A DNA stretch of 64,000 nucleotides, from the NCBI GenBank assembly GCA_948470475.1, contig OX419342.1, forward strand, positions 12,143,508 to 12,207,507. The letters are read 5' to 3'. A model generated the notes under the pieces. It had not been told where the DNA came from. It did not search any database and saw nothing but the letters and a program-made list of their open reading frames with translations. Origin of the DNA: Galaxea fascicularis (Eukaryota > Cnidaria > Anthozoa > Scleractinia > Euphylliidae). The translations under genes and the position numbers were made by a program. Below, piece by piece: positions 24,201 through 35,599 of this stretch (positions are counted from its first letter, which is position 1; every line of letters starts with the position of its first letter).

Positions 24201-27200
24201 AAGGCAAAAGTAGTTTGAAAGACCCTTACAATGATTTCTGAGGACAAAATTTCAAGAACGTGTCAACACCATGGTTCCCTGGAGCAAACATGGCTGAATA
24301 AACAGTATTTTGTATCACTGTACGTATCAATCCCCGTTTTGTTGCTTTGTCGTTTTCCAAAATCTTCAGTCGCATACACTGTATCAAAACAGATACCACC
24401 AGATTTTCTTAGAATCTATGTCTTTAGAGTACTAATAATTTATTATTAAATATTATTTCTCAAAACAGACAGCTACTTGCCCATCCTTGGCAGTCTACTT
24501 TCGTTTCAGTTCACTATTACTGTTAAAGAGAAAGCTTACAGTAATAAAAAGAGTCCACTGAAATTTCTTGGAAGACACTCTTCTCTAATGTTTGAGTCAA
24601 AATAAAGATGTACATAAGCATTACACTAACTACAGTTTCAGCCAATCTCTTTCAAAAGTTATCGAGTTGCCTGGAATGCAGAATGCCTGGAATGCAGAAT
24701 GGTTCCCAGGCTTGCTGTGGAACAAATAATTAGCTGGAAACATATCATAAAGAAAACCAACATTCTGTGAATGTGGAAAGCCATTATTTCTGTCATTTCT
24801 GGCTTTTGTTATCTTGCATGCAATTGGTCAGAACACAATTAACATTCCAGACATATTTTCAGTGTTCACAGTTTTGCAAGTTGACAGTAATACATGCTTG
24901 TACTCCAAAAATTTGAAGTATGCAATAGAGTATAATCGGTTTAAAGTAATCCCAGCTAGATAAGGAACTGGACACTACATAAGAACTACGAACTCTGAGA
25001 TAAGGGCCTGGTACTAGTTTGTCATCCCACATTGGTCTTGTTTTGTTTTGTTTTCTCATCATTCTATGTGACACAAGTTGATTTGATATTAAACTACAGG
25101 GTAATGTCCTTGTCATATGGATGGACTCCTATTTACGCCAAAATGGGTTAGAACATGAATTTGAAGGGGGCAATTTTGGTCAAACTGTACCAATTCCTAA
25201 TCCTAGAGATAACTGGAAAAAAAAATTAGCCAGGTATTTCTAAAACAGAAAAAGTTGTCTATCAATCAGGAATACTGTGACATTTAAATTTAGCAATTAA
25301 TTGATTATACATGTCAGAATATTCTGAATTTATAAATAATTTTTATTGTTACAGAGAGAATGCATTAAAACTACATGCATGCACCTGTAAATCACTGAGA
25401 GCTGCATCTATATCATCATCATCGTCGTCATCACCACCCTGTTGATTCTGCGGCGATGCTGAGGTTAGCTTCACTTGGAACTGATGATGAAAACGAGAAA
25501 TCTTTAGCTCCCTGAAATATAAACATCTCAAACTCTTAACTCTGATGACACTAAAATAAACATTAATTAAGGGAAGGCCAAACTGGTAGGTGTCATTCTT
25601 GGCAAGCTTCACCGTTTTTCATCACCAGCCAGCACAAAATCATAGCAATGAGTGCACAAGCAGTACTCGAGATAACTTTCAAAGTCTGGGGCTAACGGAC
25701 GTTTTTAAGGGTCAGTAGACATGGACCTTCCCACATTTTTTTACTTAACAACTCAGTGTGTTGGGTCAGGGATCCAACTTTCTCAGATTTTTGTCCTGAG
25801 AACCTGCTCCTTTCTGGAATACTTACATGGTGATCGAATGCCAAGGAAGAACTTTGCACAAGAGATAAAGTGCTGGCAAGTACTGATGTACACTCAAAAC
25901 AAAACTACTGTAATGGCAACTGAAAAAGTGCAGGGTGTTGGAAGTTAAAAAAGAGAGAAGCACATGAAGAAATGTATGTTGGTTGACAGTATTTCCAGAC
26001 TGAGCATTCATTGAGTTTTTAGGTATACTGTAACGTATAAAAATTGCATTTAGGCGTTGCATGATTGTCTGGAACATTCTTTCGTGTCTGGATGATTCTT
26101 GTGCTTATGTTTACATCACACTAGCATGAATCAGTAGTTTTCATCAGTTACTTAAATTGTAAAATGTTGTAATGCTAATAATTTTAGCCTTTCTTCGGAT
26201 GGTTTTAGTTTTTTTTATAAAAGGTATATTACCTGCCGAGCTCGAGGTTTAGAGAGCGAGTAAAGTTCTTGCGAAGGCCATGTTTACTGAAGTGTGACAG
26301 AGGTCACACACATATTTGGTACAGGCCATGTTTATTCAAGTGTGACAGAGGTTGCAGTGTAACTTGCATACTGCTCAAGAAATTCAACTACTCTAAACTT
26401 GTAATTACAAGTTTAGAGTTGTGGAATTTCTTGAGCAGTATGCACTACGTTCTTTTGGAATAGATATCCTTATTGCTGTTCCAACAACCCTGCGTTCTAA
26501 CTGGACTACAAACTATATTCATCTAACAACAATGAACTTGTAACAAATACCTTGGCTAAATAACCTTTTTTGAGTTTTCCCTTTGTGGCCAAGCTCAATG
26601 TCTCAATTATTAAAAGCTTATTTTTAGACAACTCAACCCTTCATTAAAAAAAACTGTTGGCTTATATAGCTTCAGCTACTGCATGTGTGCTGTTTCACTA
26701 TTGCTGCTTTTTTTTTTAATTTTAATTTTCCTTGACAAAAAAAACTACCAGTAATAACAAAGCAAGAATGAAAAGGTACAGAAACAACAAATGAATGCAA
26801 CAAGTAAGAACTGTGCATGAAGTGACCTGTATAGCGGCAAAAGTCATCATCTCTTCCTCAGTGCACTCCACTTCCTCAGTTAGGATTGACCACTTGGCCT
26901 GTTCATACAGCTGGTTAATACGCACCTCATCAACCTAAACATTGATGTACAATTGGATACTGAATGAGTATGTGCATGACAATTAAAACAGGAGAAGGGG
27001 GTTCACAACCAACATTGAACAGTACTGTCCACCTCACCCAAGCTGACATTACAGTCTTACAATCTTTCATCCACAGTGAAAGGACAGAGTCTTTGTTCAT
27101 AATGTAGAACAAGTGCCAGTCCTTGTTTTCTTTTATTTAACAGTTAATGGGTAAGTCATGGGTAAGTCATGGCTGAGCCACACCCTGAGAAAACATTGAA

Positions 27201-30200
27201 GAAGCCAACAGGGCTACAAATGGAGATATAACCAACCCAATCTGTGAAATAATGGTCCCACCTCTTGTTAGGCAACAATATTATCAGAAAAACAACTCAA
27301 GCCATTGGTTTACAATGGGTCCAGTTTGAACAGACACATTCCAAATTAAATGCCTTGGTGCAAACCTTTTTATTAATTTAAAAAGGTTTTGCACCAAGGC
27401 ATTAAATTAAGAGGTTTTGCTTAGCATCCAAGTTACACACATGCATTCAAGTGAGTAACCTGGATGGTAAGGCTTTACAACTACATGCCAAGCAGTGAAT
27501 GAAAGTGCAACATAGCAAAAGGATGCGAGAAAGCAGGAATAACTAAGCTAGTGAATGGAAAGCCAAATCTTCCTCCTGATGATCCAATGGAAGACACTGA
27601 AGGTGCAATTCAAATATAAATGCTAAATACTTTATTTTCAAATTTTAAACTGTGTACAACATGCAGTAGGGGTTTAAAACAATGTTCTTGGTCAAAAATG
27701 ATCATTTTGCTGGGTGCGTTTTATTGTTCTGTTTGTTGTTATTGTTACTGTTCAATTTTGGCACTGCACTTTAAGATATTGCAGTACTGAAAAATTAAGG
27801 TATTCCTGGAGGGAAAATTGCACATTTTTTCCACAAATTTACATGTACCAAATCTGCCAAAATATTAATTAAACTTCATTGTATTTTCACATCTCAAACC
27901 TTAATGAATGTAGATTATATGAAAAGTAATCTTATTCAGAAAGATTTAAAGGGAATTGTGAAATTTGACATGGTCGAAACCATTAATTTCACTTCTTTCT
28001 ATATAACTTGAAGGAAATTCTTTTAGAATAAAATGCTTTGGCCACTTGATGTAGAACATCAAAACCGACCAGCGTGTGGGAGTACATCACAGAAAAGTCA
28101 AAGGCAACCAAAATATGTCCAGAAATGGGATTATGTAACCTTACAAAAAAGCTAACAACACAATAATACTTCTATTTGAAGAGACTTGTATAATTATACT
28201 CCCCACATACTTAGTGTATTAAAGCGCAGCTAAACCCCAAATTTTTTTCAGCTAAAACAAACCTTTGCACCTGTTCAAAAAGCAACATTGTGCCCTTTTT
28301 GTTGGCTTTTTATAGGCTTCCAAACTTACAAAAAGTATGCATCATTTGTTTCACAACCGAGTGAGAAGGAGTGTGGGTCTATTCTTGATTTGATGTCAAA
28401 AACTATCCATACTTTGCATGCATGTTTACAAAGACTCAATGTGATACAAATCAGTTTGTGACATCAATTCAAGAATAGACCCACGCCCCTTCTCGCTGAT
28501 TCATCTACCAAATAATGCTTATTTTTACATAACTTTGGAAGCCTATAAAAAGCCACCATTTGGCAGAAAAGAACAAAAAGGGTACATGCGATGGTTCTCA
28601 AACAGGTGCAAAGATTTGTTTTAGCTGCAAAAAAAAAACTTGGGGTTTAGGTGCACTTTAAGCTAAAGACAATTGCAATCCTTGATAAAAAATAAAATGG
28701 TTATACCTTTGAGCCCCAGTCTTACAGTGTGATGCGTCTTACCATGGCCACCCAACAAACATTTTTACAAGTTAACCACTGATCAAGGTAAGCGAAATTG
28801 ATTGACAGACACGAGTCACTCTGTAGAAGGTTTCAACACATAACCAAATGAAAGTGTATCTGTCAATCAAAGTCGCTTCCTTGACTGGCTAACCTGTAAA
28901 AATGTTTGTTGGGTGGCCATGGTGAGGCACATCACACTGTAAGATCACGACTTACAATTTACTTGCCTTTGGATTTAGATCAAAGAATGCATAGTATTTA
29001 TATCGTAAAAGAAGTGTCGAGAATTCTGCAACTTCCTGTCAAAACAAAACAGATAAATTACCAACCATGAAAAAATCCTGTAACAAATATATTATACTAA
29101 ATCAGAAGAAGGTTGAAAGATGTTATTATTTCTGTTAGTGACATATACCAAATCAAACATATTTGTTGCATGTTCTCACTAGCTACCAAAACTCCAAATA
29201 CATCACAGTGTTGCTAGTATTCACCAAACTATTTGGCATTGTCCTAGATTTTATGTAAGAGAGAACATTACATTGTGCATCTTACCTACCAGTATCTCCA
29301 TACATGCATGTAGAAGTATTTACATGGTTATGAGGTGCAATGCGGTACAAGTAGTCTGTGTTTTAATTATTTATTACCATCACTAGCTATTTCCATTTCT
29401 GAGAACAATTGAGAAAAAACTGACTATAATCATAAAATAAATAGCAGTTTTACACTTAAAACTGGCAGTCACTCCAAAGTAACAAAATGTCCAAGAGTGA
29501 CCAAATTGTCAAAGTCACAGTTTACATGATTAAATGGCTCTTTGACAAGAAAATAACAGATTAAAGATATTGCACTCTTTTGAGAAACCTGGAAAGATTT
29601 CAAATTTGCCAGAATAAGCTTAAGTTTTTCATACCTGATCATACCATATGTAAAACCAGTGAGCAAGAAAGTTGTCATATTTGAAAATATAACAGTAAAA
29701 GACCTTTGGATCCTGATGGTACAATATCAGATTCATACCTGAGCCATAAGAGATTTTGAAGAGTCCAGCCACCTGAAAACCAAACGGGAAGAGAAAATTA
29801 GGTTGAAAATAAGACTAATGTGCCTAAAAATGCTCTGTCAGGCTTTCCCCACATTTTCATTACGATAACAATTGAATTCAATGGTTTTGGATTTTAAGGT
29901 TCTAAAGCTACCAAGCATAAATTATTTTAGATACAGAATTCAACAATCCAAACATTCAGCAATTAATGCACGCACCTACCTTGGGTTAAACCAGATGGTT
30001 GAAATCAATAAACATTAAAAACAGTATGTTGTCATTGCACCTCAAAACCATGTACATGTAAATGCTTCTGCAGGTAAGCATAAGGTAAGATGTGCCACAG
30101 AAAGCGATCTTTTGCAAAGAATCCAAGATAATACCAAAAGTTGAACAGCAAATACTATCTTTATGGATGTAAGCACACAAAAAATGGCACAGATTTGGTG

Positions 30201-31886
30201 AATATTTAATTAGAATGAGAACGAAAGTTAATTGAATCAGCGGATGTCAGACAAACAGAAGCATTTTACTTCTTTCAGCCATCTGATTTAAATGCTACGT
30301 AAAGGCTTCTGGTTTGAATTCTGGAATTGTATGAAATTAACGGTTCTGCCGTGGCTTCCTGTTGGAAGATCCCTGCACCATTGTGGATGACACCTGAAAA
30401 CACTTGACTGTGGACTTTTCATTTTGCAAGGTCTTATCGTTGTTTGAAGTACCTCAGGACCAAACACTTAGCTTGATACTGCATAGTCACGAAACCCCGG
30501 TTTTCGAATTACTATTTGACACACATGCTGACCTAGCTGTACCTTTTTAATGAAGTAATTGTCTGAATGTAGAAATGTGCACGCTAAAACCAATACTATA
30601 AAAATATTGACTACACACACTTAAAGGAGGAAGGTTTGGGGTTTGTAAATAAAGACGAGTGACCACGCATTCTACAGTTACGCTAAGAATTGCAAAGGAC
30701 ACAAATTTGTTGAACTGCGTGAGGGCAAACCGCGCATCGAAGGAAGGAAAAGTCAAGGCGCAAGAAAGCTGGTAAGTGGGGATATGTATGATCAACGTAA
30801 TTAATTCCATACCCTTTGTTGATCAAAGCTTTTTCGTGAAGAGTTTTCGGTCTGAATAAAGAAGAAATTGCTTCTTGTGAGGGAGTCGTTGGACTGGTAG
30901 CCAGGGAAGTTGTTTCAATCGTTCCACATGGTCCATCCAAACTTGGATAACCGGGTGATAAAGATCCAGGACTGACACTGCCGTTAGGTGAAGCGTAACC
31001 ATGTCTTGGCAGCGAATTATAATTTGGCACTGTTAAACTGTCCTTACTTCCCCTTGTCTTGTCATCGCTGTTAGCAGATAAATTGTCGTCTGAACCAGAA
31101 GACTGCGAAAGTCTCTTTTTTTGTTTGCCACGAAAGCTTCTTCGTCCCTCTTTTTTCAATCCTTCGGAAGGTTTCAGCACAGAAAGTTCTTCGGGGTGTC
31201 TGACTCCTAATTCTGCACAAAGTTCTTGAATGGCATGGAAAACTGGTTTGGAGAAGTCCAAAGAAACGTCGACAAACTGTAAGTCAGGCAACTGAACCCG
31301 GACTTTTTTATGAGTTGGGGTAAATTGGAGATTTGCGTCACCTTGTACACCGATTGTGTCCAAAGTCAAGCGGGGTTTTAGGAGCCACTGGCGTTTCTGA
31401 GGCCACCACAGCCCATGATCAGACCAGTCCGCCGCTATATCTACAAAACGAAACACAACATGTCCTCAATGAGACACCGATACTCAAATAGGGATTGTTC
31501 TTAAACACTAAATTAAGGTAATAATTTGAAAATGGTACGAAATCCCGTGCTTGGCGAATGCTCATTTGCTTTCAAATTACATTGCGAGTAAATACCTGAA
31601 ATGTCAGCATCAACAACGTCTCAACATACAACTTAACGTCACTGCAATTCATTCTTACCCTCCTTGTCACCAGATATAGTCGTTCAAGACGACATGAGCA
31701 CCACACCCGGGCTAAGGTAACGGGATTGAATCACAGAGTATGCGAGCGCCTACCTAAGCCTTCCACAAGGTCCAACATGAGCTTTCCAACGTGAGTCTCT
31801 CCATTGACTTCCACAGACTTCTCAGTGCTTAGATTTGTAATATAAATGGACAAGTTCCAATTCGCTTTCTTTCCAATGTTACTCAT
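13555..31886 (-). CDS. FERMT: Kindlin (fermitin family homolog), complete, 15 coding exons
   Basis: Kindlins bind beta-integrin tails and, with talin, activate integrins at adhesion sites. Exons in order: 31886-31754, 31440-30813, 29772-29739, 29035-28967, 26934-26827, 25480-25385, 23721-23677, 21384-21338, 21109-21060, 20949-20878, 17836-17739, 16705-16550, 16460-16398, 15544-15398, 13842-13555. Their total is 2034 nt, i.e. 677 residues and a stop, against about 680 in vertebrate kindlin-2, with all phases consistent. F0/F1 lie in exons 1-2, with a Ser-rich F1 loop. F2 is recognisable from [11 protein letters not shown] and CTEEEMM, followed by an Asp run. The inserted PH domain spans exons 8-12 ([13 protein letters not shown]) and F3 ends in HEFIGGYIF and KLTGGWV. 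In F3 the vertebrate QW motif reads N-W (MKNWNVNWE). One intron has a GC donor (28966-28965). A SINE cluster sits against the exon 11 donor. Which vertebrate kindlin it matches best was not resolved; cnidarians probably have one. Confidence 0.96.
14951..15103. mobile_element. Palindromic MITE, about 153 bp
   Basis: TTATTGACCAAGC at the left is inverted as GCTTGGTCAATAA at the right. The arms pair over most of their length around gaccgagacgaagtctaggtc. It lies in the last kindlin intron and has no coding capacity. Confidence 0.8.
15108..15271. mobile_element. Second short TIR element next to the MITE
   Basis: TTTATTATATGGG and CCCATATAATAATAAA are inverted ends about 160 bp apart. Inside, 15168-15205 is a near-perfect GC-rich hairpin (cccgagcgggcaagat ... 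atcttgcccgctcggg). The boundary with the neighbouring MITE is only a few bases. Confidence 0.6.
16929..17732. mobile_element. tRNA-derived SINE cluster (one inverted and two direct copies) at a kindlin splice site
   Basis: The 804-bp block is flanked by a perfect 15-bp duplication, ACTTACACTGGAGCA, at 16914-16928 and 17733-17747. It holds a plus-strand tRNA-like unit at 17230-17303, another at 17533-17606, and a truncated inverted one near 17097-17137. Each unit is joined to the same body (gtgctacgcggcacaacata ... caccacttgtatgtg). Box A (tagcttagtcgg) and box B (ggttcgattcc) are intact. The inverted arrangement suggests successive insertions or a rearranged dimer. Confidence 0.8.
17533..17606 (+). 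repeat. tRNA-like head of the SINE, best-folding copy
   Basis: The 5' strand GACCTCG pairs perfectly with CGAGGTC at the 3' end, and D-arm and T-arm sequences are present. The anticodon stem contains a mismatch and the anticodon loop lacks a clear U33, so this is read as a SINE promoter, not a tRNA gene. The copy at 17230-17303 has further mismatches. Confidence 0.65.
18540..19560 (-). pseudogene. Decayed hAT-like transposase in a kindlin intron
   Basis: Three broken minus-strand frames follow one another. 19559-19347 and 19330-19010 contain the text [17 protein letters not shown], and 19038-18793 contains [20 protein letters not shown]. The latter resembles the C-terminal dimerisation region of hAT-like transposases (S.GQ..VERGFS.NKE). 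A lysine-rich coiled-coil tail ([20 protein letters not shown]) continues to about 18540. Frame changes and at least one short interval break the reading. The upstream catalytic half was not found. It lies in the kindlin intron between exons 10 and 11 and is on the same strand as the host gene. Confidence 0.6.
19831..19981. mobile_element. pogo/Tc1-type MITE, 151 bp, TA target
   Basis: The ends CAGTAAACACCCGCATATAA and its inverse are near-perfect over 29 bp and are flanked by TA at 19829-19830 and 19982-19983. A CAGT-type end with TA duplication fits pogo/Tigger-like elements. It is non-coding. Confidence 0.85.
20421..20668. mobile_element. Palindromic MITE-like repeat
   Basis: Text such as gctagcagaggc, attcagtgtgc and agagacctctgccatgggtcgaat on the left returns inverted on the right (attcggcccatgggagaggtctct ... 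gcacactgaatac ... gctagcaggg). Ends and target duplication are not clear. It lies in a kindlin intron. Confidence 0.6.
22110..23044 (+). repeat. Possible solo LTR of a retrotransposon
   Basis: The block has a TATA-like gtataaaagg near 22382, aataaa near 22511, G+C-rich repeated motifs (gtccgatccagc, gggagataag) and an end ...gattaca followed by tggtggc, which could be a primer-binding site. I could not find a second copy or a target duplication, so boundaries are estimates. Confidence 0.35.
24011..24887. mobile_element. TIR transposon remnant, about 877 bp, TA target
   Basis: Arms of about 105 bp (ctgtcaaacttacaaaactg ... at the left, inverted at 24770-24887) enclose an apparently non-coding core. 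TA lies directly outside each end (24009-24010 and 24888-24889). The arms are diverged, so the insertion is old. Confidence 0.65.
26366..26443. repeat. 78-bp near-perfect palindrome
   Basis: gcatactgctcaagaaattc and its inverse gaatttcttgagcagtatgc enclose ctctaaacttgtaattacaa-type dyad sequence. It is probably a collapsed MITE in a kindlin intron. A 60-bp imperfect tandem (ggccatgttta.t.aagtgtgacagaggt) precedes it. Confidence 0.6.
27331..27620 (+). repeat. Dispersed repeat, copy 2, with a palindromic head
   Basis: aaatgccttggtgcaaacc is inverted within 80 bp (27341-27410), and the rest matches the repeat at 12785-13018, including gaaagcaggaataactaagc and gtgaatggaaagccaaatct. It is placed in kindlin intron 4. 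Confidence 0.55.
28223..28657. mobile_element. TIR element with TTAA target (piggyBac-type MITE)
   Basis: The ends AGCGCAGCTAAACCCCAA and TTGGGGTTTAGGTGCACT are inverted and flanked by TTAA at 28219-28222 and 28658-28661. The inverted similarity continues inward (cctttgcacctgtt, agcctataaaaagcc, ttcaagaatagacccac). It is non-coding. Confidence 0.7.
28725..28939. mobile_element. TA-flanked MITE, 215 bp
   Basis: CAGTGTGATG and CATCACACTG are the inverted ends, with TA outside both (28723-28724, 28940-28941). About 85 bp of each arm pairs, including ccatggccacccaacaaac. It lies just downstream of the GC donor of kindlin exon 4, within the same intron. Confidence 0.8.
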
Positions 31887-32490
31887 GCCGGAGTTTCAAC
31901 TATTCTTCGCAATAAAAGGTCAAATTGTCTAGAGAATGCACTCTTGTGCGTCGAAACCAGCAAATAAAACCGCAAAAGCAGTTGCACGAGTCCTTGCAAC
32001 CAAAATAGTAATTGTCAACTACTTCCGGTCCTTAGCTTTCCCTTTAGGCAAATTTTCTTCCAAGACCATAGTCAGGCAATATTAAACTGAACAACATAGG
32101 TTCCACAAACTACGAAAAATACACATCGAGCGGGTAGTGCCGATCAAGAGTTCGTGACCTCCAATATTCCAATTGTCGTTCCGTTTTCATTGTGGTCACG
32201 TGAAGTCACGGAAACGCTGCGAAGAAACTTCGAGAATGTTCGGTAATCTCCGTCGAGAAAGAGAGACCCTTTCAAAACAATTTGGGAGCCACTGGCGGGG
32301 GTCAGAGGACGAATGTGTCATACCTTAGCCTCATTTTGGAATTTCTTGCCACACCAGCATTCTAATAATACCTCAGTCCATATAGGGATAGGTATTTAAA
32401 CAGCGTTTATTGATCCGGATATTACGCCCAGATGTGTCAATTTGCCTGCATGCCTCTGTGCAATTATTTCCTTTATACGCTCAGTTTGGG
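31887..32490 (-). promoter_or_regulatory. Kindlin upstream region (putative promoter)
   Basis: This is the sequence directly 5' of the kindlin start on the minus strand. It shows no TATA box at a useful distance. It contains an E-box inside GTCACGTGA (32195-32203) and an array of heat-shock-type units (32223-32242). No transcription start can be placed from sequence alone. Confidence 0.4.
32223..32242. promoter_or_regulatory. Four-unit heat-shock element candidate
   Basis: The bases aGAAa cTTCg aGAAt gTTCg are four contiguous alternating nGAAn/nTTCn units with no mismatch, the consensus bound by HSF trimers. The site lies about 340 bp upstream of the kindlin ATG. Whether it acts on kindlin is inference. 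Confidence 0.5.
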
Positions 32491-32728
32491 GGACGGACCA
32501 TTAGTTATGGGGTGGGGGGGGGGAGGGGGGAAGGAATTTTCGAACAGCATGAATTTTTTCTTAAATGTTTCCCTTGAATGAATATTTTTTTGTCAAGATG
32601 TTGTGTTGATGTTGGTCTACTCTGCATGCATGAATTTTTTGTCACTTAATTTTCCCTTGCATTATTTTTTTTTGTACTTCGCCCCCCACCCCCCCCCCCC
32701 CAAATAAAACTTTTCTAATGGTCCGTTC
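32491..32728. mobile_element. Short inverted-repeat element with G- and C-runs
   Basis: ggacggaccatta at the left is inverted as taatggtccgttc at the right. Just inside them lie a G-rich run (about 32511-32530) and a C-rich run (about 32683-32701), which can pair with each other. It is non-coding. Confidence 0.55.
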
Positions 32729-33685
32729 TAGTGTGGTCGCGTGCAACTATGATGTTACATATCGCGACACAATAGACGTTTTTAAATTTTCAGGTCGACT
32801 GAATTTGGCAATGAGTTCAATCAACTGTGTTACTCGAGTTGACCTGTGTGTAAATTCTTTGTTAGCGAAGACAAAAACTTGTTCCGGTTTATTAATATTT
32901 TCTTTTTGACGAGTATACAAGAAATTATCCGGAAGCAGGTTTGAGATCTCCTGATTGCTTAGACTAAGTGCTGGCCAAAAATATTATCTACTTACAAAAT
33001 AGACAACTAATGTGTTGCTAAACACAAAAGTGTTGGTAAAAATCCCACACACTAGGAGGTCTGTGCTGGTGTTTGCGGCCCACTATACATTGGGGGTGGT
33101 GCGTGGGAGCGATTCGTTCAAAGCATAGTACTCAGCTATGAACTGAACTTCCCATTTCCTGTCTTTATGAAGCGGAAATGTGTTCCGGGAAAAATCTACC
33201 AACTTCTAACAAGTTCGTTGTAAGCTCGGAAGGATTACACTGACCATGTAAGAGAGGAGAGGCATGTGTTGATGAATTCAGTTTTGAGCTAAACTGCTGA
33301 ATACCCTGCCACTTAGTGTGTATTGTTATCTGTCTCGTTCTTAAAACGATGCCGCTACAAGAAGACTATAGTGGTGGGGTATTCAGCAGTTATTCCCAGT
33401 TTTGGTCAATAAAGACAACTAAACTTTCCCAGGAGCGGCTGGCCGAGTTCCTGACTCAACAGAAAGAATAACAAAATAACAGAAGACGAAAAGATGCATA
33501 AGAAATGTAAGAATGGCTCGAGCCCTTTGGTTTATTGCCTTCTTTGTTTTGGTACCAAAATTGTGCCTTTTCATATGTTTTTTCATTTTCTCGGCGCTCC
33601 TCCTTTGAGGTTAAATGATAGTTATCAAAATATCTGAATATATGGAGGAACATCGAAGCTAGAAAAGCAACTTTGGGAAACGCCG
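32729..33685. other. Intergenic stretch, no recognised feature
   Basis: Short open frames such as 32718-32909 and 33456-33653 show no family resemblance or repeats. Two ggtattcagcag-type inverted words near 33296 and 33375 suggest a small old palindrome. Nothing else is supported. Confidence 0.4.
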
Positions 33686-34011
33686 ATGCCTGGTTTCCAT
33701 ATGATTGCTACGATCGCCAAGGTCGTTGCAGTCGCTGTGATCGCGGAAAAAAGAAAGACCAGGGATCGCTGCAAAAACCGAAATTCGGCAATCGATATAA
33801 TTTGCATGTCCTCTAAAGTAAAGGCCATTTGGAAAAGTTTGATCACTGCGATCGCCACGATCGCCGAGATAGAAATTTTTGTATCTCAGCGATTGCGGCG
33901 ATCGCAGTCGCTACTCATCGCTGCAGTAGCAGACCAAGGCGTTTCCATATGATCACTGCGACGTTTTTCGGCGATCGCAGCGATCGTAGCGATCATATGG
34001 AAACCAGGCAT
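33686..34011. mobile_element. Palindromic MITE rich in GCGATCG words
   Basis: ATGCCTGGTTTCCATATGAT and its inverse bound the block, and the interior repeats gcgatcgc, gatcgctacgatcgc and similar words in both orientations. It is about 326 bp with no coding frame of note. Confidence 0.75.
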
Positions 34012-34773
34012 AACATAAATAACTGCAGCGGTATTCCGAGTTTTTGTAAAGATTGTATGAATTTACGTTTATGCCACTCGGTAGACTGTTCCATATTATT
34101 GCAGCGCTATATCTCATGGAATATTTGCCATCATTTGTTAATTAACTAGATATGTATCTAATTTTTGACATAGATTATTAAAAAATACTGGAAGATTGTC
34201 ATTGTAATATCAATACATGAAAAGTGCTGTCAGATCAGTATTAATTCATATTGGAATATCTTTTAACGACTCAAACAATGGTCTCGATTCTTCTGATTAG
34301 GTCATCAGTAATTTTAACACTGTTCTTCTATATCTTAAATATGGACTGAAGTCCAGACTTAACCCTGAATGATGTTGCAATAACTCAAATATGGGTACAT
34401 TATAGTATTGTATAATGTTAGCAATGTTTAAGAGCTTACGTAATATCTTTCTTTGGTCATTATTCCAGTCATTTTTGGTATTTTCATACCATACGGTTAA
34501 TATAATACTTCCTAGAGAGTTCTTCATCAGTGTCCAAACCCAGGAATTTTGTATAGGTCACTTGATCAATTTGGATGTTCAACATCTGATTTACTTTGTG
34601 TTTTACTTTCTTCATTTGGTGTTATGGAACCAAAAAATTAAGTGTTTAATGTTATGCGGGTACCCTTATCCAGGCCCTCACGGTAAAATTCCTCTCAAAT
34701 ATTGAACGGAGACTGATTTGTTTATTTGCTTTGGTTTTGTGTGGTGCTGTGAATAAACTGCACAGAGTGTGCC

Positions 34774-34804
34774 CCTAACCACTCCAAACAACAAATGGTT
34801 ATCA
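34774..34804 (+). repeat. Tiny remnant of the Penelope-like 3' coding end
   Basis: cctaaccactccaaacaaca matches the GIY-YIG end of the element at about 9215-9240. Only about 30 bp is recognisable. Confidence 0.35.
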
Positions 34805-35480
34805 CCCGTTTAACTGAATTTTAAATCTTAAGCTTATAGAGTAGAGTTCACTTGGCCAGCATGCCGACGTCAAACTGACTTTGTCTAAACACAAAATTTG
34901 AAGCAACTTTCACACACTAGGACACTCATTGATTCACAAATCGAGTCACAGTACTGCGATATTTGTTTGTTTTCCAGTCGAAAAGCGTTACGAAATTAAA
35001 AGTGCTGTGCGCAACTTTTTTGTCGATCATCACTGTTGTGGTTTTGATGTTTTGTGACATCCATACTGACATGGTGTCACCAGAATATAAATAGCGCTAG
35101 TGAGAAAAGGTTATCGTAGTTCGTACGCTTTTCAGTGTTTCACTATATTTACGTTTTTAGATACGGAGGAAAATATTCATGCTAAAAAAAACAACAAAAA
35201 TAAAAGCGCTACCAACACACACTTTTGGAGCAATTACAGAATACAAGGCCACCAACAACGCATCCCACGTGAACGCCCCTAGGCGTCTTGTTTGTTAGAA
35301 TATTTTTTGCTGACTCGATCGTAGGTTGGTTTGGACACCACATGCGAGTACCACAGAGGAACTGAGTCTGTCACTACGGTTACACTTTCCTCAGCATCTT
35401 AAAGAACAGAACTTTCTCAGTGCTGCATTGTGTCTCTCCAGGTACTTAGACTGAGCCAAAGAGGAACATCCTGCTAGCAA
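34805..35480. other. Intergenic stretch, nothing recognised
   Basis: No coding, RNA or repeat feature could be supported by eye. A poly-A patch near 35186 lies in a short, featureless open frame. Confidence 0.35.
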
Positions 35481-35599
35481 ATGTGTGAGGCTTACGTTGC
35501 CCCTGTTTTGTACGAAGTGTATATCATTGTCTGTTTAACTTTAAGCTGCTCATGTAATTCCACTATCCCGGTGACATCCTTGTCCAATACAGTCGAACA

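Noticed and set aside
29701..29739. Extension of kindlin exon 3 through the text ending in ggatccaaag.
   Set aside because: A stop codon (TGA) follows directly after CAG in the required frame, and exon 4 at 29035 supplies the expected sequence.
30547..30810. 87-codon minus-strand frame downstream of kindlin exon 2.
   Set aside because: It lies in the intron after the GT donor at 30812, and the tail of the exon 2 frame beyond GG is also intronic.
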